Below are positions 11,475 to 22,498 of a stretch of 64,000 nucleotides of DNA, one piece after another (the stretch's first letter is position 1; each line of letters starts with the position of its first letter). The stretch is from Hofstenia miamia (taxonomy: Eukaryota; Xenacoelomorpha; Acoela; Hofsteniidae). Below the pieces are notes generated by a model that was given only the letters and a program-made list of their open reading frames with translations, made no database searches and had not been told where the DNA came from. The stretch spans positions 9,435-73,434 of the forward strand of contig CABFPE010000180.1 in the NCBI GenBank assembly GCA_900660155.1, read 5' to 3'. The translations under genes were made by a program, and so were the position numbers.

Positions 11475-11990
11475 TGTAGAATCGGTGGCTGGTAGGGTAA
11501 CTTAACTAGAAACTTAATTGACTCCACAAAAGGTTTAGATAGCGTTTACAGAACAGCCACAATTCCGGAAAAAGGATTAACATAGAATTTGCAACATATA
11601 GATGTAACATTGGTAATTCATCCAAGTAACAAAACTACTTTAGGTAACAACCAAGATGACCAATTCCTATGGCTTCCAGCCAAAGCGGAACATCCAGAAG
11701 TAAAGTGCTTAACCTATTGACTGGTGCTACCCTATTTGTCTCACTTGCTTAATTTCTATCTCACTTCAAAAATACAAACTCTCATTTTCATTGTTATCTC
11801 TCAGCTCACTATTAAATAATCTGTAATTGCCAGATATTCGTGCTAGCCCGCGGCATGGTATCATCACAGTGTTAGGTTTTATAAGTGCATGTACGTGTTG
11901 AAATATGAACGAGAGATTTATTATTTCCTTATACGTAGCCATATGCATAACTTAATGAGCCACAATTCGGACTGGGTAATCAACAGACCC
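11475..11990 (-). repeat. 5' LTR of the Gypsy element (outer edge approximate)
   Basis: The LTR ends at 11475 with ...GATTCTACA next to the primer-binding site. The outer edge is placed near 11990, where the minus strand reads TGGGGGTCTG. This is an estimate because no second full LTR copy is available for comparison. An ACGT-centred repeat (11995-12009) follows immediately. Confidence 0.5.
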
Positions 11991-12059
11991 CCAGAAGCAA
12001 CGTGTCGCCCTGTGCTCGTGAAAGCACTCCCGAATTGTCGCCGATCTTAAGCAATAAGT

Positions 12060-12440
12060 TTCATTTAAGATAATAAGTAAATAAAAAATACAACGGTAAA
12101 GACGGCAGTTAAGAGTAGACAAAGTCTATTGAACTCTCGCTACAGGTTTCTCAGTTTTTATACAAAAGATTCAATTATTACCTGCCTTTGTTTACAATGA
12201 TTTAGATAGCAACGTAGTTTAACATGATCAATTCTAATTCCCTCGCAAAATTAAATTTGAGCAAATAATCAGCACCAGCAAGGGGACATCAAATTAATAA
12301 CAACGAACTAAGATCAAAAATGATCAAAAACGTCATAGTGATGTAATAATACAAAAATACAAATTAAAAAGATATAAATTGCGACTAAATCCCTGAGCAA
12401 CTCTACAATATCATGAATAATTATGAAAATACAAATGTAC
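12060..12440. other. AT-rich non-coding spacer
   Basis: No gene, repeat or boundary signal recognised between the Gypsy LTR region and the Polinton polymerase. Confidence 0.6.
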
Positions 12441-12449
12441 AAAAGACAT

Positions 12450-14110
12450 TCATTGTTTTTGAGCCATTAAATTGCAATCATTGCAAGCAGAACCACAATA
12501 TTTTTCAGTTAAATGATAATGATCTCTTACTAGTTTTAAGGGCAACTCCTTGCCTGATGGGTCCTTTGGGCCTCTTGCACATCCACATAGATAACATTCA
12601 TTTGAGTTTTGAAATTCTTGATTCTCTTCTTTAGTAATTTTCATTGAAATGTCATATTTAAACATAAAGAATAACTTGTTTTCTAATTCTTTAATTTTTT
12701 GAACAAATACGTCAATACAATCTTTTCCAAAATAATGAATGTATTTTGATTTACATAATTCAGGTATATCTGATTTTAAGAATATTCCAAAAGCAATAGG
12801 TAATTGATTACATAAAATTGTAGTTTTATATACATCAGGTAAATTACATTTACTCTTGACCTTTTCATTATAACATTCAAAATCTGCATAAATTCTCAAT
12901 TGAACCTCTATTTTATAATGATAATTTTTAAGTTGAATTTGGTGTTCTTTTGGAAAATACAATTATGCTGTGTCTTCATTTTTACATAATCTAATATGAT
13001 TTTCAAAAGTTGACTTTTTTCTACATTTTAACAAACACTTCTTACAAAAGTATAGTTCATCTTTACTTAAATTCTTGTATAGTACACATTTCAAGNTTGA
13101 CTTTTTTCTACATTTTAACAAACACTTCTTACAAAAATATAGTTTATCTTTATTTAAATCCTTGTATAGTAAACATTTCAAGTTTTTTATTAGAACAAAG
13201 TGATTTTCATACACCCATCAATTGCATTTTCTTTAGAATAATAAATAGCTAACACATTATATGAAGTTGCCCTTTCTCCCCAAACTTTTAGTTCATAAAT
13301 AGTAACTTTTATTCCATTTTGTTTAATAAATTTTTCAATTCCATTTATTGTTATTGGAAATGTTATTCCCTTTAAATTGTATTTATCTAGATATTTTTCA
13401 TAAACACATGTTCTATTTTGATTAGTAGAAATAGGGTGTTGTGCTGCAATTATTGACCACAAAAAACACTTATCATCATTATTAATAATATTTAAAATTG
13501 AAGATGATTTAATTGGTAATTTAACATATGTTACACCCCAAGTAATTTTGCACATTTTATTATTTATACTATGGACTCCAATGAATACCCAGTTTTATCC
13601 TTCTAATTTTTGAAAATCATCTATAATTTCCTTTAATTTAGAGAAAATATTAATATTATTTCTTCATTTTTAGCTTTCATTTCTTTCATTTTAAATTGAT
13701 AAGAAACTATTACATCTTTAAGTGTATTTTCAATACATTTTGTAAATTTTAAATAAAATGAAACTTTATATTTTAATGGTTGGTTGATTATATTAAAATA
13801 TTTTATTAATTTTTCTGTAAACAATGTATTAATATCTATAAATTGAATTAAGGTGTCACTACCTTTAAAATTAATTGCATCACCTGCAGGTACCTTAGTA
13901 CCCTTAAAATTAAATATTGCATTTTTATTTATTTTAAGTATTGGTATATATCATTAATTGTAAAATCATGATTCTTTTCAACATATTTTAAATGTTTCTT
14001 AGTTTTAATATGTGCATTATAATTTTCCTTAACAATTGTCAAATTACAAGTTTCACAAGTGATATTTTTTTCTTGTTGCCATCTCTCTAAATATATTGTC
14101 TAGAAAAATT
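12450..14110 (-). pseudogene. Polinton protein-primed DNA polymerase B (fossil part)
   Basis: N-terminal half of the Polinton PolB. From the N-terminus I see a C2H2-like finger (CETCNLTIVKENYNAHIKTK, about 13981-14062), the WGVTYVKLP region, an endonuclease-type segment, the exonuclease I motif YADFEC (about 12880), and a Cys/His cluster CYLCGC...VRDHYHLT...CNDCN near 12460-12560. These are hallmarks of Polinton and related protein-primed polymerases. A single-N join with an 84-base near-duplicate lies at 13096. The polymerase palm is not recognised. Broken. Confidence 0.85.
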
Positions 14111-14190
14111 TTTTTCACAAAAATTGTGTCTATATCTTTTTTTCTACAAAAAAAATCATAAATAATGTTTCTATATATTTTTTATTTTAC

Positions 14191-15660
14191 CTAAACATTA
14201 AATTTATCAGCATATCCCAACCATTTAACAAAGGCCATTCCATTCTTTTTTCTTAATGCTGTTTCAATTCTAAATATATTTTGATCAGTTTTTTGCCATT
14301 TTTCTTCATAAAATGATCCTTTTATTTCTTCATAACTAAATCCTTCAATGTGTATGTTATAGGGTCTGTTAATTTTATTTTTCAATAATATATATTTCTT
14401 CAGGCCAGTTTGGTGTATACTCTTTATCAAAAACTTTCATTTTAAGTTTACTTATTCTAACTTTATCACCTACTTTAAATTTGAATTTAAGCACAATGGG
14501 CTTAACACTATCATTGTACAAATTGTTGTAAGCTTCATCATCATTTTTCTCTTTGGAAGCTTCAATTGAAGTCATTTTTATAGAGCTATGTTTTTTATTA
14601 TTGTATTCATTTAATATTTTAGGAAGTACAGTGCCAGTCAAAAGAGTTAGACCACTCATCTTCACAATTTATTTCTGCAATGAGGAATACAATAGCTTTG
14701 AATTTTATCAATGGGTTCAATTTTGGCATTGTTAATTCAAATTTTTATGTAATTTATTAATGAAAAATATTGTTTTTATCCTATGCCCCTATGAAGGGGC
14801 ACCCTAAAAACTATCTCGATAAATATACATGTTATGAAATTCAAAGGTAAAAATTTGAACTCACAGTGAAAAATTTAGTTTATTCTAAATTTTGTGTACA
14901 AATATATTCAGAAAATTTGGAAACATTAAGAGTAACATTTGTAAAAATCCTATTACATCACTGATATTGAAGCAAATTCATTTAAAGTAATGGGATTTTA
15001 GTAGCATATGAGAGGTTTATTTTGTAAGACAACAAAATACATTTATGCAAAAATTTAAGAATAAACTAATTTTTTTACACTGAACTTGATTTTTTCACTA
15101 TAATTTACATAGCATGATTATTTATGGAGATAGTTTTTAGGGTGCCTCTTCATAGGGGCATAGGATGAAAACTATATTTTTCATTAAAAAATTACATAAA
15201 AATTTGGCACTGTATATCCAAATAATGTGTATTATTCTGCTTTGTGAATTTTTTCACATTTTATATTTAATTGTTATATTAAATCTTTCTACAAGTGAAT
15301 TTTTTTCAAGGTTTTCTGTTGAGTAGATTTTAACATTGTGCTTATCAAGAAGTTCTTGAACATGCTTATTATAAAATTCTTTTCCTTTATCTACCCATAA
15401 GAACTTTGGAACTCTAGATGATGAATGTAATTTACCATTTAATGAATCTCAAACAGTAGGTCCAGTTTTATCTTTTAGTGGAATGCATCTACAATCCTCA
15501 ACAAATATTTAAAACCTTTGTTCCATTTGCTAAGTTTTTGCAAATCAACTAAATCAACACACCAAATTTCATCTATATAATTTACAATCACCTGCCTTCT
15601 TCTAAAATTTCTTTTAATAGGTGTGTGAATACATTAGCTAAAGTTTCCTGTGGGGAAAAC
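14191..15660 (-). pseudogene. Polinton integrase (fossil part, with MITE inside)
   Basis: Retroviral-type integrase of the Polinton. The DDE core is visible as CVDLVDLQKLSKWN (near 15550), WVDKGKEFYNKH (near 15390) and SLVERFN (near 15285). The C-terminal part has NEYNNKKHSSIKMTSIEASK, KFKVGDKVRISK and a chromodomain-like end (MAFVKWLGYADKFNV, near 14191-14240). It integrates the element and makes target duplications in live family members. A mariner-type MITE sits inside. Broken. Confidence 0.88.
14629..15212. mobile_element. Tc1/mariner-type MITE inside the Polinton integrase
   Basis: A 584-base insertion bounded by TA on both sides. The ends read CAGTGCCAGTC (left) and CAGTGCCAAATT (right, reverse complement). 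The left end continues CAAAAGAGTTAGACCAC, a usual Tc1-type terminus. Inside are two inverted arms of about 80 bases (14738-14819 and 15127-15205) that would fold into a long hairpin. There is no transposase, so it is non-autonomous. Confidence 0.75.
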
Positions 15661-15764
15661 CCTTTCTTTTTTAGATTTGTTTTTGCTTTACTCCCAAACC
15701 TAACATATGTTTTGTACCAATAACATTTGAAACTAATAACTTATCAAATCTTTAACAGATATTC

Positions 15765-16172
15765 TTATGTTTTAGGTTCTTAGGTTTAGATCTTTTCTTA
15801 AATTATTCAACATTTGCTTGTCACAGTTAGCCTTACTTGGAGAGCCTTGAGCTTTGTTATAACATAGATCATGTTCTCTAGAAATAGAATCAATTTGATT
15901 ATATGGTTGTACATTGTTTTCCAATTGTTTTTGCAAAGGATTGCATGGTCTAGTATATTTATGATTTGGAAGTGTGCTTTATGAAATCCAATTCCCAGCC
16001 ATAGGAAGCATTACTTTCCTTTATAACAAATTGTGTCTTTTTACTTCCACAATTGCTACAAATTGATTTCTGCATATTTCTTCCATTTTTTGTTTTATCC
16101 ATTGCCCAGAGCCTGGAATAGAACCTGTTATTTTTTTTTCTTTAACACAGTAAGTTAAATTTGTTGTCATCT
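15765..16172 (-). pseudogene. Polinton zinc-ribbon and phospholipase A2-like protein (fossil)
   Basis: Minus-strand gene between the integrase and the divergent ATPase. The first segment (about 16010-16172) has paired cysteines of the DUF5679 zinc-ribbon type, including CSNCGSKKTQF. The second (about 15775-15965) resembles the phospholipase A2-like domain of parvoviral VP1 and of some Polinton proteins: YTRPCNPLQ for the calcium loop and SREHDLCYNK for the catalytic His-Asp helix, then CDKQMLNNL. In parvoviruses this domain breaches endosomal membranes; that role here is only an inference from the family. Broken. Confidence 0.65.
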
Positions 16173-16194
16173 TTATACAATAAGAAGTGAAATT

Positions 16195-16279
16195 AATTTA
16201 AGAAAAAATATTTTCTTTTTTCCTTAAGGGTAGTTGTATTAATTTCAGTAAAAAAAAGATTTTCTTTTTTCTTTATATA
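16195..16279. promoter_or_regulatory. Divergent promoter region between minus- and plus-strand Polinton genes
   Basis: The short AT-rich gap between the two diverging gene sets carries two T-rich tracts, at 16210-16226 and 16261-16278. The second ends in CTTTATATA and lies directly before the ATG at 16280. The same type of sequence precedes the starts at 19077, 19459 and 23505. Confidence 0.5.
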
Positions 16280-16760
16280 ATGAAGATTATTAATTATGAT
16301 ACTCCAAAAGTGAAAAATAACAAATCACCAGTAGATTACTTATCAGAACACATTAGAAATATTATCAGATGAATTTCTAAAAAACACTAATGAATATTCA
16401 ACAACAGGTAGAAAAATAGTTATCTTTGATGACATTGTAAATGCCCCAGAAAAGCCACAGAATAAAATTGCAAATCATTTTACTGATTGTCATCATCATA
16501 ACATATCAGCAATCTACATTTCACAATTTTATTACAATGTTCCAAAGAAAATATGGGCTAATTGTATGCACATGGTTTTATACACTCCTGTTGATAATGG
16601 TGACAAAAATTCAATTGCTAAGGATAATTCTTTTAATCCAGACCTTTTTGAAAGTTTGTATAATTATGACTTTATATTTGTAAACAAAGAAAAGAAAACT
16701 ATAGACAAAACTTTAATGAAACTTTGTAATATACACACAACAAAGAGTCCTTTATTTTAG
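16280..16760 (+). pseudogene. Polinton FtsK/HerA-type packaging ATPase (fossil part)
   Basis: The segment carries the Walker B strand IVIFDDIVNAP (near 16413-16445), then NHFTDCHHHNISAIYISQ with a sensor-like Gln, and NVPKKIWANC. This is the C-terminal half of the A32/FtsK-like ATPase that packages DNA into capsids in Polintons and related viruses. A Walker A segment is not recognised. It starts just after a T-run/TATATA motif. Broken. Confidence 0.8.
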
Positions 16761-16763
16761 GAG

Positions 16764-16881
16764 TTAAGGGACTATAGGTTCTCTATTGTATTAACAAAGG
16801 AACTATTTGTTCTGTATTGCATTAGCAAAGGAACTATATGTTTTGTTTTTCATTAGCAAAGGAACTATTTGTTCTGTATTA
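16764..16881 (+). repeat. Tandem repeat of a 31-base unit, about four copies
   Basis: Units of about 31 bases starting AAAGGAACTATTTGTTCTG lie between the ATPase and the next Polinton gene. The first unit is the most diverged. No coding role is visible. Confidence 0.7.
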
Positions 16882-16925
16882 AAAAAGATATGGGTCAAAA
16901 TATTTTCTAAATTAACTATATAACA

Positions 16926-18237
16926 ATGGATTATGATGAATATAGAAAATTAGTAAATCTTGAAGATGAAGTCAGTAAGCAAGAAAAAAAGATTTTACAA
17001 CAAAAATGTAACTACATTAACCAACAAAATGAAGTTCAGTACAACTTATAAGAAACATACAAACCTATTACAAAAACTATTTCAGATCAAACAAATGTCA
17101 TTAAAGAAAATCTAAGTGATCAAACAAATGAATTAGCTAAAATGAGAAAAAATGAAATCCAATTACGAGATTACTGGAATCCATACAATCTACAACAGTT
17201 AGAAGATGAAATTTCTCTTGGAGATGAAAGTTCTCTTGGAAAATCAGGAACAAAGGCCCCACAATTTGAAACCAATTTTGATATTGATATTATAAATAAA
17301 TATAGCTAAATTTTACCAAATTAACACTTAAAGCAATCAATGATTCTGAAAAAGATAAAATATTAATGGAAATAGATGAAATTATAAAAGATAATGGTAG
17401 AAAAATTACAAGTTTAACCAAAGCAAATACTAGATTAAAAAGGGTGCATGACAAGTTAAAGTTGAAATGCATAAAATGGAAGAAAAAACAAATTCAACAA
17501 ATGATGAGAAAGCACATTATGATGAAATTATAATTGAATATAATGAAGTTGTTGTTGAACATGACAAAAATATTGCAAGTTATGATGCCTTAGTAAGAGG
17601 TGGGAATAAATTAGATAAATACAGAAAATTTTTTGATTTTGTTTGGAAAAATACTCAATTGGTTAACACTAATAAATCTATAGATGGAAATATCCAAGGA
17701 AAAGGACTCAAGCATAGAGATACTCTACCCCCAGTAGAAAAAAATAAGTCTTTTCCTCTTAAAGTTTATGACAACATGTTTAAACTTACATTTATAGATA
17801 TGGATAAATTATATAGAGAATATATTTTAGAAGCTTAATATGTAGATCAAAATAGTATGCCTTATGGAAAATCAATTATTTCTGAACCAATTGATCAATC
17901 CTTCATAGATCTTTTAACAAACCAATACAATAACAAACAAGATAAATACACTGAAAAGTTTAAGAGAGTATTTAGGAATCTTGTAAAATTTGCTGGAGTT
18001 ACAGATAATCACAAAATTGAAAAAGTGAAAAAGATAATTAAGTGTCAAAGTGTTTTCTACTACAATGATCCTTCACAATTAATGGATTGTTTAGAATTAC
18101 TTACTTCTTCCAATAATGCTGGAAATGATAGTGCTCAAATTTATAATGAAGTTATTCAGTTAATTGATGAATTAGTAAGATTGAAAGCTATTACTAAGGA
18201 TGATATTAAGAAGTTTTACAATAAATTACAAAATTAA
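16926..18237 (+). pseudogene. Polinton coiled-coil structural protein candidate (fossil)
   Basis: Starts MDYDEYRKLVNLEDEV at 16926 and continues with long Lys/Glu/Asn-rich helical stretches. Later segments include KSFPLKVYDNMFKLTF and a C-terminal helical region ending AITKDDIKKFYNKLQN at 18237. It occupies the plus-strand slot between ATPase and capsid-related genes that family-specific structural proteins fill in Polintons. Family assignment is by position and general look. Broken. Confidence 0.55.
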
Positions 18238-18409
18238 TATTATTAAATGTTAAAAGAGATAACCACAAGTTTAGAGTATTTTTCTAATCACTTATATAGT
18301 AGATATTATTCAAATTCCTCTATTTCTAAATTCAAATTAGGAAAATGTTGTAGGTAAACTTTCTGATTTCACAGTAAAACCACATTACATTTGCCTAGAT
18401 CAAATAAAT

Positions 18410-18814
18410 ATGTCATACTCATGGTACAACATTTCTGAGGAGTATGAAAACAACAAAATTGAATATTCCCATGATGAGGGTATTACTTGGACACAAGTTA
18501 CATTTCCTGATGGTATTTATCAGTATAAAGATATATCAGCATACATAAACAACAAAATGGTAGCAAATGGTCATAGATCAATAGAAACTATAGATAAACA
18601 TATTAAAATTATTTTTAATGAGAATACTTATAAGGTGTTTATTTTATTAGGTCCTAAAATGTGGTTAAAATTTGATAAAGAATTTAGTGATCTACTAGGT
18701 TTTGTTAATGACTTTAATAATCAATTTTATGGTAGTAATTTTAAATTAATGTTAACTGAGAGTACAATTTCAGATCATGTTCCTAACATTACAAAAGGCA
18801 TTGAAACATTTTAA
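18410..18814 (+). CDS. Polinton small capsid-associated protein candidate
   Basis: An open frame of 134 residues, MSYSWYNISEEYENNKIEYS at the start, then GITWTQVTFPDGIYQYKDI and a beta-rich body. This pattern (SWYNIS, an aromatic strand, FPDG.Y, then a helix) recurs in proteins of animal Polintons, where it belongs to the capsid gene cluster and may form a penton-type jelly roll. Whether this is the penton or another minor protein I cannot tell. The frame looks whole but lies in a broken element. Confidence 0.6.
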   Translation: MSYSWYNISEEYENNKIEYSHDEGITWTQVTFPDGIYQYKDISAYINNKMVANGHRSIETIDKHIKIIFNENTYKVFILLGPKMWLKFDKEFSDLLGFVNDFNNQFYGSNFKLMLTESTISDHVPNITKGIETF

Positions 18815-19076
18815 TTCATTGTTCTCTGATTAGTATTTACTTTTCCTACAAATGATTTAGTATCAAGTTATCCATTTACAAAACAACCTTTGTGTAAATT
18901 ATTCAACAAAATATACTCAAATGAAATACTAGAAATAAGAATATACATTAATTACAGTCAAATTCAAATTATTAAGTTAAATGTTCACTTAGTATTTTTA
19001 ATCAAATAAGATTATTTTAATAAAATAAAATTATTTTAAAATTGCAAAAAAAAAAGTCTTTTTTTCTTATATAGAC

Positions 19077-19370
19077 ATGACTAAATCTAAGAAAACTTAT
19101 GAAAACTATTCAAGGATTAATTTTATTAACCCACAGGTAGAGGATGTTCTCCCCTTAAGGGAAACAAATTTACAATCAGGGAAAGGAACTTCCCCCCTTA
19201 AAGGTAAATTCTATTAACACACAAAAAACAGGCCATAATAAAAAGTTTGAAACATCAAAAGTAGCTAATAAACCTAAAATTATTGAGATTAGTTTAGAAA
19301 CTCTAAATGAAATAAAGGGAATGGAGATACAAATGTTATTTAAAAAGTTTTCCAAGAATGAGTACTAGAA
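19077..19370 (+). pseudogene. Small Polinton gene of unknown function (fossil)
   Basis: A short reading segment starting MTKSKKTYENYSRINF at 19077, directly after a T-run/CTTATATAG motif, lying just before the capsid gene. It is basic at its N-terminus and not assignable to a family. Broken. Confidence 0.4.
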
Positions 19371-19726
19371 TTTTGACAATATAAGGAGATGATATTCAAA
19401 ACTATTGCAAAATTAATTTCACACAAAAAAAGATTTTATTTTTTCTTATATAGTAGAAATGACTGACTTCAGAAATCTAACAACTCTAGAATGACATGAA
19501 TACATTAGATTTGATCTCCATACTCCAATTATAATTCCTGCAGCAGGTAATATTCAAAATAAAAACAATTATGAGTTTACAGTTGATAATTCTACAGATA
19601 TAATACCTTATGATTGGCTTAATATAGATGTGAAATTTAAAATATTTAAACTTGATAACACAAGATTTGTTACAGCAGATAATGTTACCATTAGTGGTGA
19701 TGTCTACTCGCTTTTTAACAGAGTAT

Positions 19727-20475
19727 TGTAGCATTGGTAGGAGTTGTTATTATTTATCAGCCAGACCTTGTGCTTTTCATGTTGGTGACTGGTTGTTGTC
19801 ATATTTGTACATATTGTAAATAGTATTGTATATAAAGAATGAAGCATTTGCAAAATAGAAATAGTTTGAACTGTATTCTCTTCTTGTTTGCTAGAATCAC
19901 GCCACTGATTCTACATGGTGACCCTGACATGATGCAGAACATTTTAATGCCTCTCAGCAAGATGAACCCAATAGATAGGAGTCAGCCAAGTCAACACCTT
20001 AGTTTTTGCATGTTTGTGTGAGTAGCTGTTGAATGATGCTGCAATGCCAAAATATGATTTTTATCTGTTGTTTTCAGTCATTGCCAGCCACAATTGGTGA
20101 TGGATCTGGTTTTGAAGGTTAAATCTGATGCCTCTCCAAGATTAACCCAATCAATAGGAGTCAGCCAAGTCTACACCTTAGTTTTTGCATGTTTGAGTGA
20201 AGAGCTGTTGAGTGGATCCTTTTGGACCTGATCCTTTTCCATTGGGCACACAACAAAAAATCACAGAGTCTGGCCTGGGGCACTGTGTTGCATCAGCTGG
20301 TAGTTGTTATTATTTATCAGCCAGACCTTGTGCTTTTTGTGTTGGTGACTGGTTGTTGTCATATTTGTACATATTGTAAATAGTATTGTATATAAAGAAC
20401 AAAGCATTTGTAAAATAGAAATAGCTTGAACTGTATTCTCTTCTTGTTCACTAGAATCACCCCACCAATTCTACA
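19727..20475 (+). mobile_element. TRIM: miniature LTR retroelement with target duplication
   Basis: Two direct LTRs, 19727-19915 and 20286-20475 (about 190 bases each), flank only 370 internal bases. Both begin TGT.GCAT and end TTCTACA. A primer-binding site, TGGTGACCCTGACA, follows the first LTR. The insertion is flanked by GTAT at 19723-19726 and 20476-20479. There is no coding capacity. The internal part contains a diverged duplicate of about 85 bases (19950-20035 and 20130-20212). The LTRs differ at roughly one base in ten by eye, so it is not recent. LTR end and primer site resemble those of the Gypsy element at 3084-11990, a likely helper family. Confidence 0.85.
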
Positions 20476-20520
20476 GTATTTGTGGAATATAATAATACTT
20501 CTACTACAAATCTTACAAAT

Positions 20521-21540
20521 TGTAACATCCTCCACCTAGCTTGTTACGCCGTGTCTAATCACTGTTAAGGGATGCTTAGTAAACTGCGGGTGAGGTGTTA
20601 TCCATTTGTTGATCCATCAAACTTTTCGTTCTTATTAACTAGTTATGTTAATTAAGTACTTGGGTATTAACCATCACTGTTTAGGTGACTGGGCAGTATG
20701 ATGTTTCCTCTTCAGTTGTTCCATGGGCTCCTGCCCGAAGCCGATCTCCACAACACAGCTCCTCCTCTTCTGCAACGATGGTTGAGTCCACATCACCATC
20801 TCAGCTCAACTGGGATTAATTATGTATGCCTTACGTTAGCTCGGTGTGTGCACTCAAGTAAAGTTGTAACTGACTTAAACTCAGAGTTGTAAAGTGTTTG
20901 TTGTTTTTATTTAATAAAGCAACCGGGCATTGACACTAACTGCATGTAATAATATAACTAACATAGCCATTACCGTAAAACTATCGGCTTAATTATNNNN
21001 NNNNNNNNNNNNNNNNNNNNNNNNNNNNNNNNNNNNNNNNNNNNNNNNNNNNNNNNNNNNNNNNNNNNNNNNNNNNNNNNTAGTCAGACTAGGCAAGAAT
21101 CGAAAAACTCCTAACCGTAACATAGGTGCACTTTCGTGACTGGCACAAAGACCCTAGAATCGATCCCGTGATGGATTCCAGCCACTACTAAACACAACTT
21201 GCCTAGCTGCACATTTAATTAAATAATCAAACCAGATAAAGTAGAAATGAAAATTAAATAAACTCCGAAGAATTTATTGTTCATCAAAATTATGGTTGAA
21301 TCAAAGCTATTTATAAAATTTCTACAAAAAGTACCTGCCGATTTTAAAATTCAAATGATTCGTCTGCCAATATGGCTGTTCATACGTAAGCGTTAGTTTG
21401 CTCAATTTAATTTGTCAATTACCTCTTGATCGGCTAACAAGTTTCTTATTTTGACCAATATTAAATCTTAGTTGCATTTTACAAAAATAAACTAAAGTTC
21501 ATTAACTAAATTTTTTACAATTAATTTCAATTGATAATCA
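20521..21540 (-). mobile_element. Solo-type LTR, related to the LTR at 24403-28128
   Basis: About 1 kb, starting TGTAACATCC on the plus strand, with an N run (20997-21080) inside. Read on the minus strand it can be aligned by eye along nearly its whole length with the 5' LTR at 24403-24711 plus 27341-28128. Shared marks are TGCAACTAAGA, a TATAAATAG box, TTAGGAGTTTTTC, GGTAATGGCTA and an end close to GATGTTACA. Similarity is moderate, so the two are old. Target duplication is not resolved, and no internal region is attached. Confidence 0.65.
20997..21080. other. Assembly gap, 84 N
   Basis: Run of N inside the solo-type LTR. Confidence 1.
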
Positions 21541-22498
21541 TTCGACGTTATTCAGCTTTTAGTTGCCTTTTTTGGATGATGCTACAAAATTCTTTAAAAG
21601 TTGCCCACTTACACAACATTCTTGAGTATTCAGAATCTTATTTGAACACTGTAATAAATGAATTCTTCTATAAGGACAATGATGATAAAATAGAACTTCT
21701 AAAATATGGAAATGAAATTAATACAATTTTTTATCTCAGTAAGGTTGATTTTTTGAGAGGTCTAAGACATAGTATTTTACCTGCAGGCAATGTTCAAATA
21801 AATCTTGAATTAGCAAAATATGATAGTGTAATATTTAATACAGCTGGAAATGGAAAGCTACTTGTGACTCAATTATGTCTCTTTGTGCCACAATTAGCAT
21901 TCAATCCTAGTGGAAGAAAGATGTATTTGAATAGTTTTATAAATAATAAATGGATCTATATAAGAAATACATTAGAGGAATCTAATCTTAATAATCAACA
22001 ATCAGGCATATTTAGAATAAGTAATTCAATACAAAAACCTAGATATGTTTTCATCTATACTATCACTGAAGATAAAATTAATGATCAAAGTAAGAATGAA
22101 CTTGACTTTGATACCTTTAATTCTACTGAAATTTCTTCATGCCAGTTAGAATTAAGAAATGATAATTTTTATCCACGAGGAGAGATTAATCCAACTAGTG
22201 AGTTTCCAAGACTATATACAGAATTTGTACAATATAATGATTGTGTTAATGACTTTTCAACAGGTACATTTATTAAGAAATATGGAATAATTGTATTTGA
22301 TTTATCTAAACAAAAAGATACATCTTGATATGCTAACAATGAAATTAGATTTAGATATACTTTACAAGGTGCTCCTGCAGATCCATTTAAATTCTATGCA
22401 TTGATTATGTATGAACAAGACATATCTGTGAATACAACATCAAATCAAACTATTTTAACATTTTAAGGAAACATAATTTCTCTCATACTTGTATACAA

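Larger units (their letters stand above)
3084..11990 (-). mobile_element. 412/mdg1-like Gypsy LTR retrotransposon, composite fossil
   Basis: A minus-strand Ty3/Gypsy-type element. In order from the 5' LTR (high coordinates) I see an LTR ending TTCTACA, a primer-binding site matching the 3' end of tRNA-Arg, a leader, gag with a coiled-coil N-terminal part, gag body, CCHC zinc knuckle, aspartic protease, the start of reverse transcriptase, RNase H and integrase. Several parts are present more than once (gag start four times, protease twice, zinc knuckle twice), and single-N joins lie at 6380, 8833, 9860 and 10684, so the stretch mixes at least two copies or haplotypes. The copies differ by only a few per cent by eye, so they are young. 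The element is broken, with several breaks. The 3' LTR is not recognised in the window. Confidence 0.85.
19459..22466 (+). pseudogene. Polinton major capsid protein (fossil, with two LTR insertions inside)
   Basis: Starts at 19459 just after a T-run/CTTATATAG motif. The N-terminal part contains FDLHTPIIIPAAGNIQNKNN and YDWLNIDVKFKIFKLDN; the later part (about 21580-22466) contains FLRGLRHSILPAGNVQINLE, an aromatic-rich middle and a C-terminal strand set. The pattern fits the double jelly-roll major capsid protein of Polintons. The gene is split by a TRIM and by a solo-type LTR, placed only 45 bases apart. Broken. Confidence 0.75.
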
